Shown here: one piece after another, positions 48,584 through 55,490 of the stretch
How the letters are laid out: every line of letters starts with the position of its first letter
Position numbering within the stretch: position 1 is the stretch's first letter
Assembly: GCF_011388215.1 (NCBI RefSeq)
Contig: NZ_CP049989.1
Location: 372,001-436,000, forward strand
Origin: Hydrogenophaga crocea
GTDB taxonomy: Bacteria > Pseudomonadota > Gammaproteobacteria > Burkholderiales > Burkholderiaceae_C
DNA: 64,000 bases
Direction of reading: 5' to 3'
Notes under the pieces: generated by a model
What the model saw: the letters and a program-made list of their open reading frames with translations, nothing else
What the model was told of the DNA's origin: nothing
Database searches by the model: none
Program-made: the position numbers and the translations under genes

Positions 48584-49831
48584 TCAGCGCGAGAGCAGGT
48601 CCAGCAGGGTGCGCGCCACCACCTTCGTGGCGCGGCGCAGGTCGTCGAGTTGTACGTGCTCGTCGGCGCGCTTGGCGTTCGATTCGCGCACGGTGCGCGG
48701 GCCGGCGCCGTAGATCACGCCCGGAATGCCGCGCTCCACGTACAGGCGCACATCGGTGTAGAGCGGCGTGCCGACCGCGGGAATGGGCTCGCCGAAGACC
48801 TGCTCGCCATGGGTCTGCAGCGCCTTCACGAGCGCGGCGTTGCCAGGCAGCGGCTGCATGGCGCGCGCGAGCAGCATGCGGCGCACGCTCACCTGCAGGG
48901 CCTTGCCGCCGCGCGGCGGGTTGAAGCTGGCGGCGGCTTTTGCGATGGTCTCGCGCAGCGCGGCCTCGACCTGCGCCGGGTCTTCCTCGGGGATCATGCG
49001 GCGGTCGAGCTTGAGCACCACCTTGCCCGGGATCACGTTGGTGTTGGTGCCGCCCTGGATCAGGCCCACGTTGAGGTAGGGGTGGGTGATGCCTTCGACG
49101 TTCGAGCGCACCTGCAGGTAGTCGCGGTTGAGCGCGTAGAGCGCGTTGAGGATGTGCGTGGCGCCCTGCAGCGCGTCGGTGCCGCTGTCGGGAATGGCGG
49201 CGTGCGCCATCTCGCCCTGCACCGTCACCTCGAGCTGCAGGCAGCCGTTGTGCGCCACCACCACCTGGTAGCTGAAGCCCGCGGCCACCATCAGGTCGGG
49301 CTTTGTGAGGCCGCGTTCGAGCAGCCAGCCGGGGCCGAGCTCGCCGCCGAACTCCTCGTCGTAGGTGAAGTGCAGTTCCACGCCGCCCTTGAGCGGCGCA
49401 CCCAGCGCTTCGAGCGCGCGCAGCGCGAAGGTGAAGCTCGCGAAATCGCTCTTGCTCACGGCGGTGGCGCGGCCGTAGATCGCGCCGTCGGCCACCTCGC
49501 CGCCGTAGGGGTCGTGCGTCCAGCCTTCGCCCGGGGGCACCACGTCGCCGTGGGCGTTGAGCGCGATCACCGGGCCGCCGTCGGCGAAGCGGCGGCGCAC
49601 GATGAGGTTGGTGATGCTCTGCAGGCCCGCGGCCTTCACCTCGGCCTCGGGCACGGGGTGGCGCTCGGCTTCGTAGCCGAAGGCCTTGAGCAGTTCGGCG
49701 GTGCGCTCGGCGTGCGGCGCGTTGTTGCCGGGCGGCGTGTCGGTGGGCACGCGCACGAGCTGCTGCAGGAAACCGACCTGTTCGTCGAAGTGGGCGTCGA
49801 TCCAGGCGTCGAGTTGCTGATGGGGGTTCAT
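48584..49831 (-). CDS. M20 family metallohydrolase of the urate operon
   Basis: A 415-residue di-zinc amidohydrolase, ArgE/DapE type. Seen: LNAHGDVVPPGEGWTHDPYGG with the first metal His/Asp, TYDEEFGGELG with the catalytic Glu-Glu pair, and the dimerisation domain insert VTVQGEMAHAAIPDSGTDAL. It starts 7 nt after the uraD-allC stop, in the same operon, so the substrate is likely a product or side product of allantoate breakdown (an N-carbamoyl or N-acyl compound). This is inference from place only; ArgE-like deacetylation is the default family role. Confidence 0.82.
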   Translation of the reverse strand: MNPHQQLDAWIDAHFDEQVGFLQQLVRVPTDTPPGNNAPHAERTAELLKAFGYEAERHPVPEAEVKAAGLQSITNLIVRRRFADGGPVIALNAHGDVVPPGEGWTHDPYGGEVADGAIYGRATAVSKSDFASFTFALRALEALGAPLKGGVELHFTYDEEFGGELGPGWLLERGLTKPDLMVAAGFSYQVVVAHNGCLQLEVTVQGEMAHAAIPDSGTDALQGATHILNALYALNRDYLQVRSNVEGITHPYLNVGLIQGGTNTNVIPGKVVLKLDRRMIPEEDPAQVEAALRETIAKAAASFNPPRGGKALQVSVRRMLLARAMQPLPGNAALVKALQTHGEQVFGEPIPAVGTPLYTDVRLYVERGIPGVIYGAGPRTVRESNAKRADEHVQLDDLRRATKVVARTLLDLLSR

Positions 49832-49838
49832 GGGGCGG

Positions 49839-51683
49839 TCAGAGTCCGTTGAGCAGGTGTTCGAAGGCCAGCACGCACAGCTCGATGTCGTGGCTGGTGG
49901 TGCTTTCGAGCGGGTTGTGGCTGATGCCGCTGTTTTCGCCGCGCACGAAGAGCATGGCCTGGGGCATCACCTCGTGCAGCTTCATGGCGTCGTGGCCGGC
50001 GCCGCTGGGCATGCGGTGCACCGGCAGGCCGAGCGCGGCCACGGCGCGTTCCCAGCGCGCCTGCCAGTCGGGCGCGCTGGGCGCGGCCGCGGCGATCATG
50101 GTGCGTTCGAGGCGGTGGCCCAGGCCACGGCGCTCGCAGATGGCGCTGAGTTGCGCGAGCACGTCGCGTTCGAGGGCGTCGCGCTGCCCGTCGGTGGGCG
50201 CGCGCAGGTCGAGCGAGAAGGCGCAGCGGCCCGGGACCACGTTGATCGAGCCGCCCGGCACCTGCAGCAGGCCCATGGTGGCGACCGAGTCGCCGTCCTG
50301 CGCGGCGCGCTGTTCGAGGTAGAGCGCCAGCTCGGCCACGGCGCAGGCGGCGTCGCGGCGACGGTCCATGGGCGTGGTGCCTGCGTGGCTGGCCATGCCG
50401 ATCACCTCGCCCACGTGGCGCACGCTGGCGTTGATGGACGTGACCACGCCCAGCGGCAGGCCCATTTCGTTGAGCACCGGGCCCTGCTCGATGTGCACCT
50501 CGACGAAGCCGAGGTAGCGCGCGGGGTCGCGGCGCAGCGCGGCGATGGCGTCGAGCGTGCCGGGCAGACCGGCGGCGCGCATGGCGTCCTGCATGCGGAT
50601 GCCGTCGGCGTCGGTCTGATCGAGCCAGGCCGGGTTGAAGTGGCCGGTGAGCGCGCCCGAGCCCAGGAAGGTGGCCTTGTAGCGCTGGCCTTCTTCTTCG
50701 GCGAAGCCCACCACCTCGATGCCGAAGGGCAGGCGGCGGCCCGCGCGGTGCAGGCGTTCGACGCAGGCGATGGGCACGAAGATGCCCAGGCGGCCGTCGT
50801 ACTTGCCGCCGTTGCGCACGGTGTCGAAGTGGCTGCCGGTGAGCAGCCTCATGGCCCCCACGCTCCCCGCTTCGCGTGGTTCGCTGCCCCCCGAGGGGGC
50901 TGTTTCGCCTTGGGGCGGCCCGGCGGCGAAACCGGCTTCCTGGGCCGAGTGGTACACGCCGACCACATTGCCCACCGCGTCGATGCCGACCTCGTCGAAG
51001 CCGCTCTCGCGCATGCGCGCCACGAGTTCGCGCTGGCAGGCCTGGTGGGCGTCGGTGAGGTAGGTGACGGTGAGCTGGCCCTGTTCCTTGAAGCCGGGGT
51101 CGCTGTGTTGCGCCAGCGCTTCGTGCCAGTCCCACACACGGTGACCGAGCTCGGGCTCGACGCCGAACTTGTCGCCCAGGCGGATCTCGGCGATGCGGTG
51201 GATGTTGCGCAGCGCTTCCTCGCGCTCGAAGTCCACCGGATTGCCGAGCCGGCGCTCGAAGGCCGCGATGATCTGCTGGCGCGTGAGGCCGCTGCCGCGC
51301 GGGCCGCGCACCGCGAGGATGAAGGGGAAGCCGAAGCGCGCGTTGTAGTCGGCGTTGAGGCGCTGCAACTGCGCGAACTCGTCTGGCGTGCAGTGCGTGA
51401 GGCCGGCGCGGCTTTGTTCGCCGGTGCTTTCGGCGGTGAGCGCGTTGGCCACCATGGCCTTGCCCGCGAGCTCGGGGTGGGCGCGGATCAGGCCGAGCTG
51501 TTCGTCGCGTGTGGCCGCGGCCAGCGACTGCACCAGCGCCCATTGCAGCGCGGCCAGCGTGGCAAAAGGCCGCTGCGCGAGCGCGCGCTGCACCACCCAG
51601 GGCGAGTGTTCATAGAGGCCGTCGAGCAGGCGCAGGGCCTCGTCGGGTGCGGCGGCGTTGAGTTGGTCGAGCGTGAGGGCCAT
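49839..51683 (-). CDS. Fusion of OHCU decarboxylase (UraD) and allantoate amidohydrolase (AllC-type)
   Basis: One frame, 614 residues. Residues 1-165 are UraD, which decarboxylates 2-oxo-4-hydroxy-4-carboxy-5-ureidoimidazoline to S-allantoin: RAHPELAGK with catalytic His69, and FGFPFILAVRG. From about 170 it is an M20 amidohydrolase that opens allantoate: GSHFDTVRNGGKYDG (His285, Asp287), EEEGQRYKATFLGS and HIEQGPVLN, as in AllC. The two steps it joins are separated by allantoinase, supplied by the adjacent puuE. Residues about 253-277 are an insertion rich in Gly, Pro and Ser coded by a repeat-like element (50855-50926). Start ATG 51683, 5 nt after puuE. Confidence 0.9.
   Translation of the reverse strand: MALTLDQLNAAAPDEALRLLDGLYEHSPWVVQRALAQRPFATLAALQWALVQSLAAATRDEQLGLIRAHPELAGKAMVANALTAESTGEQSRAGLTHCTPDEFAQLQRLNADYNARFGFPFILAVRGPRGSGLTRQQIIAAFERRLGNPVDFEREEALRNIHRIAEIRLGDKFGVEPELGHRVWDWHEALAQHSDPGFKEQGQLTVTYLTDAHQACQRELVARMRESGFDEVGIDAVGNVVGVYHSAQEAGFAAGPPQGETAPSGGSEPREAGSVGAMRLLTGSHFDTVRNGGKYDGRLGIFVPIACVERLHRAGRRLPFGIEVVGFAEEEGQRYKATFLGSGALTGHFNPAWLDQTDADGIRMQDAMRAAGLPGTLDAIAALRRDPARYLGFVEVHIEQGPVLNEMGLPLGVVTSINASVRHVGEVIGMASHAGTTPMDRRRDAACAVAELALYLEQRAAQDGDSVATMGLLQVPGGSINVVPGRCAFSLDLRAPTDGQRDALERDVLAQLSAICERRGLGHRLERTMIAAAAPSAPDWQARWERAVAALGLPVHRMPSGAGHDAMKLHEVMPQAMLFVRGENSGISHNPLESTTSHDIELCVLAFEHLLNGL
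50855..50926. repeat. REP-like GC palindromic element inserted in frame in uraD-allC
   Basis: About 72 bp (24 codons) made of two inverted repeats: CCACGC/GCGTGG (50858-50863 with 50874-50879) and GCCCCC-CGA-GGGGGC (50886-50900), ending in TTGGGGCGGCCCGGCGG. I recall near-identical text as a widespread intergenic repeat in Comamonadaceae. Here it lies inside a gene, keeps the reading frame and adds a flexible loop just before the first metal-binding motif. Confidence 0.7.
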
Positions 51684-51688
51684 GGCGG

Positions 51689-52636
51689 TCAGGCGGGCTG
51701 GGGGAACAGGGTCTTCCAGTGGCGCGCGATGTCGAGCCGGCGCGCCACCCACACCCCTTCGTGCGACTGGATGTGGTCGAGGAAGCGCTGCAGCGCCGTG
51801 ATGCGGCCCGGGCGGCCGAGCAGGCGGCTGTGCATGCCGATGCTCATCATCTTGGGCCGGTCGAGGCCGGCCGGATCGCCCTCGGCGTAGAGCGCGTCGA
51901 AGCTGTCCTTCATGTACTGGAAGAAGGGGTCGGCATGCGAGTAGCCCTGCGGCAGCGCGAAGCGCATGTCGTTGCAGTCGAGCGTGTAGGGCACGATGAG
52001 CTGGTGCGCGGTGCTGCCGTCGCTCTTGTGCAGCTTCATCCAGAAGGGCAGGTCGTCGCCGTAGTAGTCGCTGTCGTACTCGAAGCCGCCGAAGTCGGCC
52101 ACCAGGCGGTGGGTGTTGGGGCTGTCGCGGCCGGTGTACCAGCCCAGCGGGCGCTGGCCCGTGAGTTCGGTGATGAGCGCCATGGCGCGCTCCATGTGGG
52201 CGCGCTCGGTGGCTTCGTCCACGTTCTGGTAGTGGATCCATTTCCAGCCGTGGCAGGCGATCTCGTGGCCGAGCTCGACGAAGGCCGCGGTGATCTCGGG
52301 GCAGCGCTGCAGCGCGGTGGCCACGCCGAACACCGTGAGCGGCAGGCCGCGGCGCTCGAACTCGCGCAGGATGCGCCACACCCCCGCGCGCGAGCCGTAT
52401 TCGTACACGCCTTCCATGCTCATGTGCCGCGCCGGGTAGGCCGCGGGATTGAACATCTCGGAGAGGAACTGCTCGGAGGCTTCGTCGCCGTGCAGCACGC
52501 TGTTCTCGCCGCCTTCTTCGTGGTTGAGCACGAACTGCACGGCGATGCGCGCGCCGCCGGGCCAGCGCGCATGGGGCGGGTTGCGGCCATGGCCGCGCAG
52601 GTCGCGCGGATAGGAGGCGGTGGCGTCGTAGGTCAT
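51689..52636 (-). CDS. puuE: Allantoinase, polysaccharide-deacetylase type
   Basis: Opens S-allantoin to allantoate. 315 residues, PuuE family, a metal-independent or metal-light branch of the NodB fold unrelated to classical allantoinase. Seen: ARIAVQFVLNHEEGGENSVLHGD (in parts: FVLNHEEGGENSVLHGD), GHEIACHGWKWIHYQ, SPNTHRLVADFGGFEYDSDYYGDDLPFW (in parts: FEYDSDYYGDDLPF). Start ATG 52636 overlaps the gntR stop (ATGA); uraD-allC follows after 5 nt. Confidence 0.93.
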   Translation of the reverse strand: MTYDATASYPRDLRGHGRNPPHARWPGGARIAVQFVLNHEEGGENSVLHGDEASEQFLSEMFNPAAYPARHMSMEGVYEYGSRAGVWRILREFERRGLPLTVFGVATALQRCPEITAAFVELGHEIACHGWKWIHYQNVDEATERAHMERAMALITELTGQRPLGWYTGRDSPNTHRLVADFGGFEYDSDYYGDDLPFWMKLHKSDGSTAHQLIVPYTLDCNDMRFALPQGYSHADPFFQYMKDSFDALYAEGDPAGLDRPKMMSIGMHSRLLGRPGRITALQRFLDHIQSHEGVWVARRLDIARHWKTLFPQPA

Positions 52637-53310
52637 GAGGCGAGCGCGAGGGCGAGGTCGTTGGTGGGGGTCTTGCGGTCGAAGGCCAGGCCGGCCTCGA
52701 CGTGCTGCAAGTGCTGTTCCATGAGGCGAACGGCCAGCGCTTCGTCGCGCGCGGCCAGGGCCTTGACGATGGCGGCGTGCTCGTCGCTCGAATCGGCGGC
52801 GGCTTCGCTGCTCTGGTACATGAGCGTGATGAGCGCACAGCGCGAGATCAGGTCGCGCAGCAGCTCGGCGAGCACCTGGTTGCCCATGAGCTGGGCCATG
52901 CGCACGTGGAAATCGCCCAGCAGTTCGGTGCGGCCGGGCACGTCCTGCTGATCGACCGCGGCGCGCTCCTGCGCCACGTGCTCGCGCAGCGCGCGCAGCA
53001 TGGCGGGCGTGACCTGGCGCACGAAGGCGCGCGTCATCTCCACCTCGAGCATGCGGCGCACCGCGAACACCTGGCGCGCCTCATCGGCCGAGGGCGTGGC
53101 CACGAAGGCACCGCGTGCGGGCTCGAGGCGGATCAGCCGGTTCTGCGACAGCTGGAACAGCGCCTGGCGCACCAGCGTGCGCGAGACGCCGAAGTGGTCG
53201 GCGAGCTTCTGCTCGGCGAGCTTGGTGCCCGGGCGCAAGCGGTGTTCGACGATGGCCCGGGTGAGCGCTTCGACGATCTGGGCCGTGCTGGAGGTGTCCA
53301 TGCGCGGCAT
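52633..53310 (-). CDS. GntR family (FCD) regulator of urate catabolism
   Basis: A 225-residue regulator. Seen: N-terminal winged helix with LRPGTKLAEQKLADHFGVSRTLVRQAL (in parts: EQKLADHFGVSRTLVRQAL) and an all-helical FCD ligand domain with RRMLEVEMTRAFVR, DFHVRMAQLMGN and SSDEHAAIVKALAARD. First gene of gntR-puuE-uraD-allC-M20 and divergent from uraH. The frame is open to an ATG at 53355, but that would run through the TGTATACA operator; ATG 53310 (or 53301) is preferred. Probably senses a pathway intermediate and represses both directions. Confidence 0.88.
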   Translation of the reverse strand: MPRMDTSSTAQIVEALTRAIVEHRLRPGTKLAEQKLADHFGVSRTLVRQALFQLSQNRLIRLEPARGAFVATPSADEARQVFAVRRMLEVEMTRAFVRQVTPAMLRALREHVAQERAAVDQQDVPGRTELLGDFHVRMAQLMGNQVLAELLRDLISRCALITLMYQSSEAAADSSDEHAAIVKALAARDEALAVRLMEQHLQHVEAGLAFDRKTPTNDLALALAS

Positions 53311-53332
53311 GATAGCCAGAATCGCGCCAAAC

Positions 53333-53340
53333 TGTATACA
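53333..53340. promoter_or_regulatory. Candidate GntR operator TGTATACA, gntR-uraH gap
   Basis: Perfect palindrome TGTATACA in the 65-bp divergent gap, 22 bp before the gntR start and 35 bp before uraH, followed by TTTCGG. The same octamer stands upstream of the ABC importer operon (46104-46111). GT-N(2-3)-AC-type palindromes of this form are usual for FCD-type GntR regulators. Confidence 0.62.
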
Positions 53341-53375
53341 CTTTCGGTCGACCAAAAACGCACAAGGAGCCCGCC

Positions 53376-53729
53376 ATGGGATTGAGCACCCACGTTCTGG
53401 ACACGATGCACGGTTGCCCCGCGGCGGGCATGGCGGTGGCGCTGTACCGCACCGAAGGCGATCAGGCCACGCTGATCAAGCGCTTCACGCTCAACGCCGA
53501 TGGCCGCAACCCCGAGGGCCCGCTGCTGGACAACGACAGCATCCGCGTGGGCACCTACCGCCTGGTGTTCGACGTGAAGGCGTACTTCGACGCGCGTGGC
53601 GTGGCGCTGCCCGAGCCGCGCTTCCTCGACCGTGTGACGCTGGACTTCGGCATCGCGCACACCGACCAGCACTACCACGTGCCGCTGCTGGTCAGCCCGT
53701 GGAGCCATTCGACCTACCGCGGCAGCTGA
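53376..53729 (+). CDS. uraH: 5-hydroxyisourate hydrolase
   Basis: Hydrolyses 5-hydroxyisourate, the product of urate oxidation, to OHCU. 117 residues of transthyretin fold. Seen: N-terminal LSTHVLDTMHGCPAAGM with the catalytic His, the conserved Arg region, and the C-terminal tetrapeptide YRGS that separates UraH from transthyretins. AAGGAG stands about 9 nt before ATG 53376. Divergent from gntR across the TGTATACA site; UraD, the next enzyme, is coded in the divergent operon. Confidence 0.96.
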   Translation: MGLSTHVLDTMHGCPAAGMAVALYRTEGDQATLIKRFTLNADGRNPEGPLLDNDSIRVGTYRLVFDVKAYFDARGVALPEPRFLDRVTLDFGIAHTDQHYHVPLLVSPWSHSTYRGS

Positions 53730-53730
53730 A

Positions 53731-53757
53731 AAGAAAAAGGCCCGCCGAAGCGGGCCC
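53731..53757 (-). terminator. Rho-independent terminator of the TonB-like lipoprotein gene
   Basis: Stem GGCCCGC/GCGGGCC (53739-53745 with 53750-53756), loop CGAA (TTCG on the minus strand), followed on the minus strand by TTTTTCTT. It serves the minus-strand gene ending at 53781 and may also stop uraH transcripts from the other side. Confidence 0.85.
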
Positions 53758-53780
53758 AAGCTTTCACAACCCCATGGAGA

Positions 53781-54344
53781 TCATCGGTTGCGCTGGCCTT
53801 CGGTCAGCGTGTCGAGCTGGAACTGGCCGCTCTTGTCCCAGAGCCAGACTTCGGTGTAGGTGACGCGGCCCATGCGGACCGGCGCGGGAAACGGTGCGGC
53901 GGCGCGCACGGTGCGCTCGATCTCGCGCATCACGTCGGGTGCGTGGCTGGGGGCGCGCATCCAGCTCACCTGCTGCACCGCGCCCATGTGATCGACCTCG
54001 ACCTGCAGCACGCCCACGGCGTGCAGCAGCGGGGGCATCTGGCCCTTGTAGATGCGGTGGCTGTTGTGCTGGTACAGGTGGCGCGCACCATCCTTGCGGT
54101 AGTCCTGCGGCGTGGCGGCCTGCGACACCAGCGTGGGCAGCGGGGCCCGGCTCACGGGGGCGGGCGGCGGCGGCGCGGGACGGGGCGGCGGTGGAGGCGG
54201 CGGCGGGGGTGGGGGCGGCAGCGGCGCGGCGCAGGCCGCGAGCAGGGCCGCGACGGTGAGGCCGGCCCATCGCCAGGCCAATGCCGCGGTCCGCGCGCCG
54301 TCGGGACGCGGTGCGGGCGAAATGTCTCGGATGTTCATGTTCAT
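53781..54344 (-). CDS. Proline-rich lipoprotein with TonB-like C-terminal domain
   Basis: A 187-residue protein. Seen: hydrophobic segment (about 25-37) ending in a lipobox LAAC with Cys38, an unbroken run of a dozen prolines at about 43-54 and further Pro/Ala to 67, and a C-terminal domain with GVLQVEVDHMGAVQQVSWMRAPSHAPDVM (in parts: VEVDHMGAVQQVSWMRAPS) that resembles the energy-transducer TonB C-terminal fold. A true TonB has a transmembrane anchor, not a lipobox, so it is not expected to transduce energy. It sits between uraH and xdhC but has its own strand, and a link to urate use is not shown. Confidence 0.68.
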   Translation of the reverse strand: MNMNIRDISPAPRPDGARTAALAWRWAGLTVAALLAACAAPLPPPPPPPPPPPPRPAPPPPAPVSRAPLPTLVSQAATPQDYRKDGARHLYQHNSHRIYKGQMPPLLHAVGVLQVEVDHMGAVQQVSWMRAPSHAPDVMREIERTVRAAAPFPAPVRMGRVTYTEVWLWDKSGQFQLDTLTEGQRNR

Positions 54345-54400
54345 GTCTCGAGCGTTGCCCCGTGATGGCTCTGCGCATACCGCCGGGCCGATGGAGTGTA

Positions 54401-54416
54401 TGTGCGATACCGCACA
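54401..54416. promoter_or_regulatory. Palindrome upstream of xdhC
   Basis: TGTGCG-ATAC-CGCACA, perfect 6-bp arms with a 4-nt spacer, in the 138-bp gap between the lipoprotein gene and xdhC, 66 nt before the xdhC start. The overlapping GTAT (54398-54401) and ATAC (54407-54410) also form an inverted pair. Possible operator; protein unknown. Confidence 0.4.
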
Positions 54417-54482
54417 AAGCCCCTGAAACCTCGGCCCATACTTGTCGGCGCTGAAGCCCTCTTACAGATCCATACAGCTTCC

Positions 54483-55337
54483 ATGTCTTTGACGCCACAC
54501 CCCACGGCCGACCTGCATACTTTTTTATGCCAGCTGCGCGGTGCGCCGGCGGTGCTGGTGTCGGTGCGCGAGACCCGCGGCTCCGTGCCCCGGGGCGTCG
54601 GCGCCTGGATGGCGGTGTTCGACCACACGGTCGTGGGCACCATCGGCGGCGGACAGCTCGAATGGAACGCGATCCGCCAGGCGCGCGAAGCGCTCGCGCG
54701 ACGTGCGGTGGGTACGGTTGTGCAATCGGTCACGCTCGGGCCTTCGCTGGGCCAGTGCTGCGGCGGCGCGCTGAGCCTGGCCTACGAGCCGGTCGACGCC
54801 ACGCAGGCCGACGCGCTTGCGCAGCGCCTGGGCGCGGGCGGTCAGCCGGTGGCGCTGTTCGGCGGCGGCCACGTGGGGCGGGCCATCGTGCAGGCGCTCG
54901 CGCCGCTGCCCTTCGAGCTGACCTGGATCGACAGCCGCGACGAGGTGTTTCCCGAGACGCTGCCCTTTGGCGTGCGGGCCGAGCATTCGGCGCCGGTGCA
55001 GGGCGCGGTGCCGGGCCTGGCCGCGGGCTCGCACGTGCTGATCATGAGCTTCTCGCACGCCGAAGACCTGGACATCGTCGCGGCCTGCCTCGAACGGCTG
55101 CGCCGCACCGACGACCTGGGCTTCGTCGGCCTGATCGGCAGTCGCACCAAATGGGCCACCTTCCGCCGCCGCCTGGGCGAACGCGGGTTCGATGACGCGC
55201 TGCTCGCGCGCATCACCTGCCCGATCGGCCTGCCCGGCATCGCGGGCAAGGAGCCCGCGGTGATCGCGGCCGCGGTGGCGGCACAACTGTTGCTCGCGCA
55301 GAACGCATCCACGCCGGGGTCGTCGCGGGCGCGCTGA
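54483..55337 (+). CDS. xdhC: XdhC-type molybdenum cofactor insertion/sulfuration protein
   Basis: Binds molybdenum cofactor, has it sulfurated, and delivers it to xanthine dehydrogenase. 284 residues. Order: XdhC/CoxI domain with VSVRETRGSVPRGVGAWM, GTIGGGQLEWNAI and LGPSLGQCCGGAL (Cys pair), then a Rossmann-type domain with VALFGGGHVGRAIVQAL and GLIGSRTKWATFRRRL. Usually the gene follows xdhA-xdhB; neither is in the window. ATG 54483 is preferred over ATG 54396, which would read through the palindrome. puuD follows 153 nt later on the same strand. Confidence 0.92.
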   Translation: MSLTPHPTADLHTFLCQLRGAPAVLVSVRETRGSVPRGVGAWMAVFDHTVVGTIGGGQLEWNAIRQAREALARRAVGTVVQSVTLGPSLGQCCGGALSLAYEPVDATQADALAQRLGAGGQPVALFGGGHVGRAIVQALAPLPFELTWIDSRDEVFPETLPFGVRAEHSAPVQGAVPGLAAGSHVLIMSFSHAEDLDIVAACLERLRRTDDLGFVGLIGSRTKWATFRRRLGERGFDDALLARITCPIGLPGIAGKEPAVIAAAVAAQLLLAQNASTPGSSRAR

Positions 55338-55490
55338 GCCGATACACTCCGGGCCGTCTGTGGTCGCAGCGGAGCCGGTGCCCACCCGCAAGGGGCGCGC
55401 ACCGTGTATCGCGGCCCTCGGTCGGCTCAGAGCGCCCGCGGTGGTGAGTCGAACAACGCGACGGCGTCGGTCCGTCCACAACGAGGTGCC
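55338..55490. promoter_or_regulatory. xdhC-puuD intergenic region
   Basis: 153 bp. Contains GATACAC (55341-55347) and GTGTATC (about 55402-55408), an inverted pair about 55 bp apart that resembles the GTAT/ATAC element before xdhC. No firm promoter seen. GAGGTGCC immediately precedes the puuD ATG. Confidence 0.3.

Noticed and set aside
52633..53355. ATG 53355 as the gntR start
   Set aside because: It would place the TGTATACA palindrome and the uraH promoter region inside the coding sequence; ATG 53310 leaves them in the gap.
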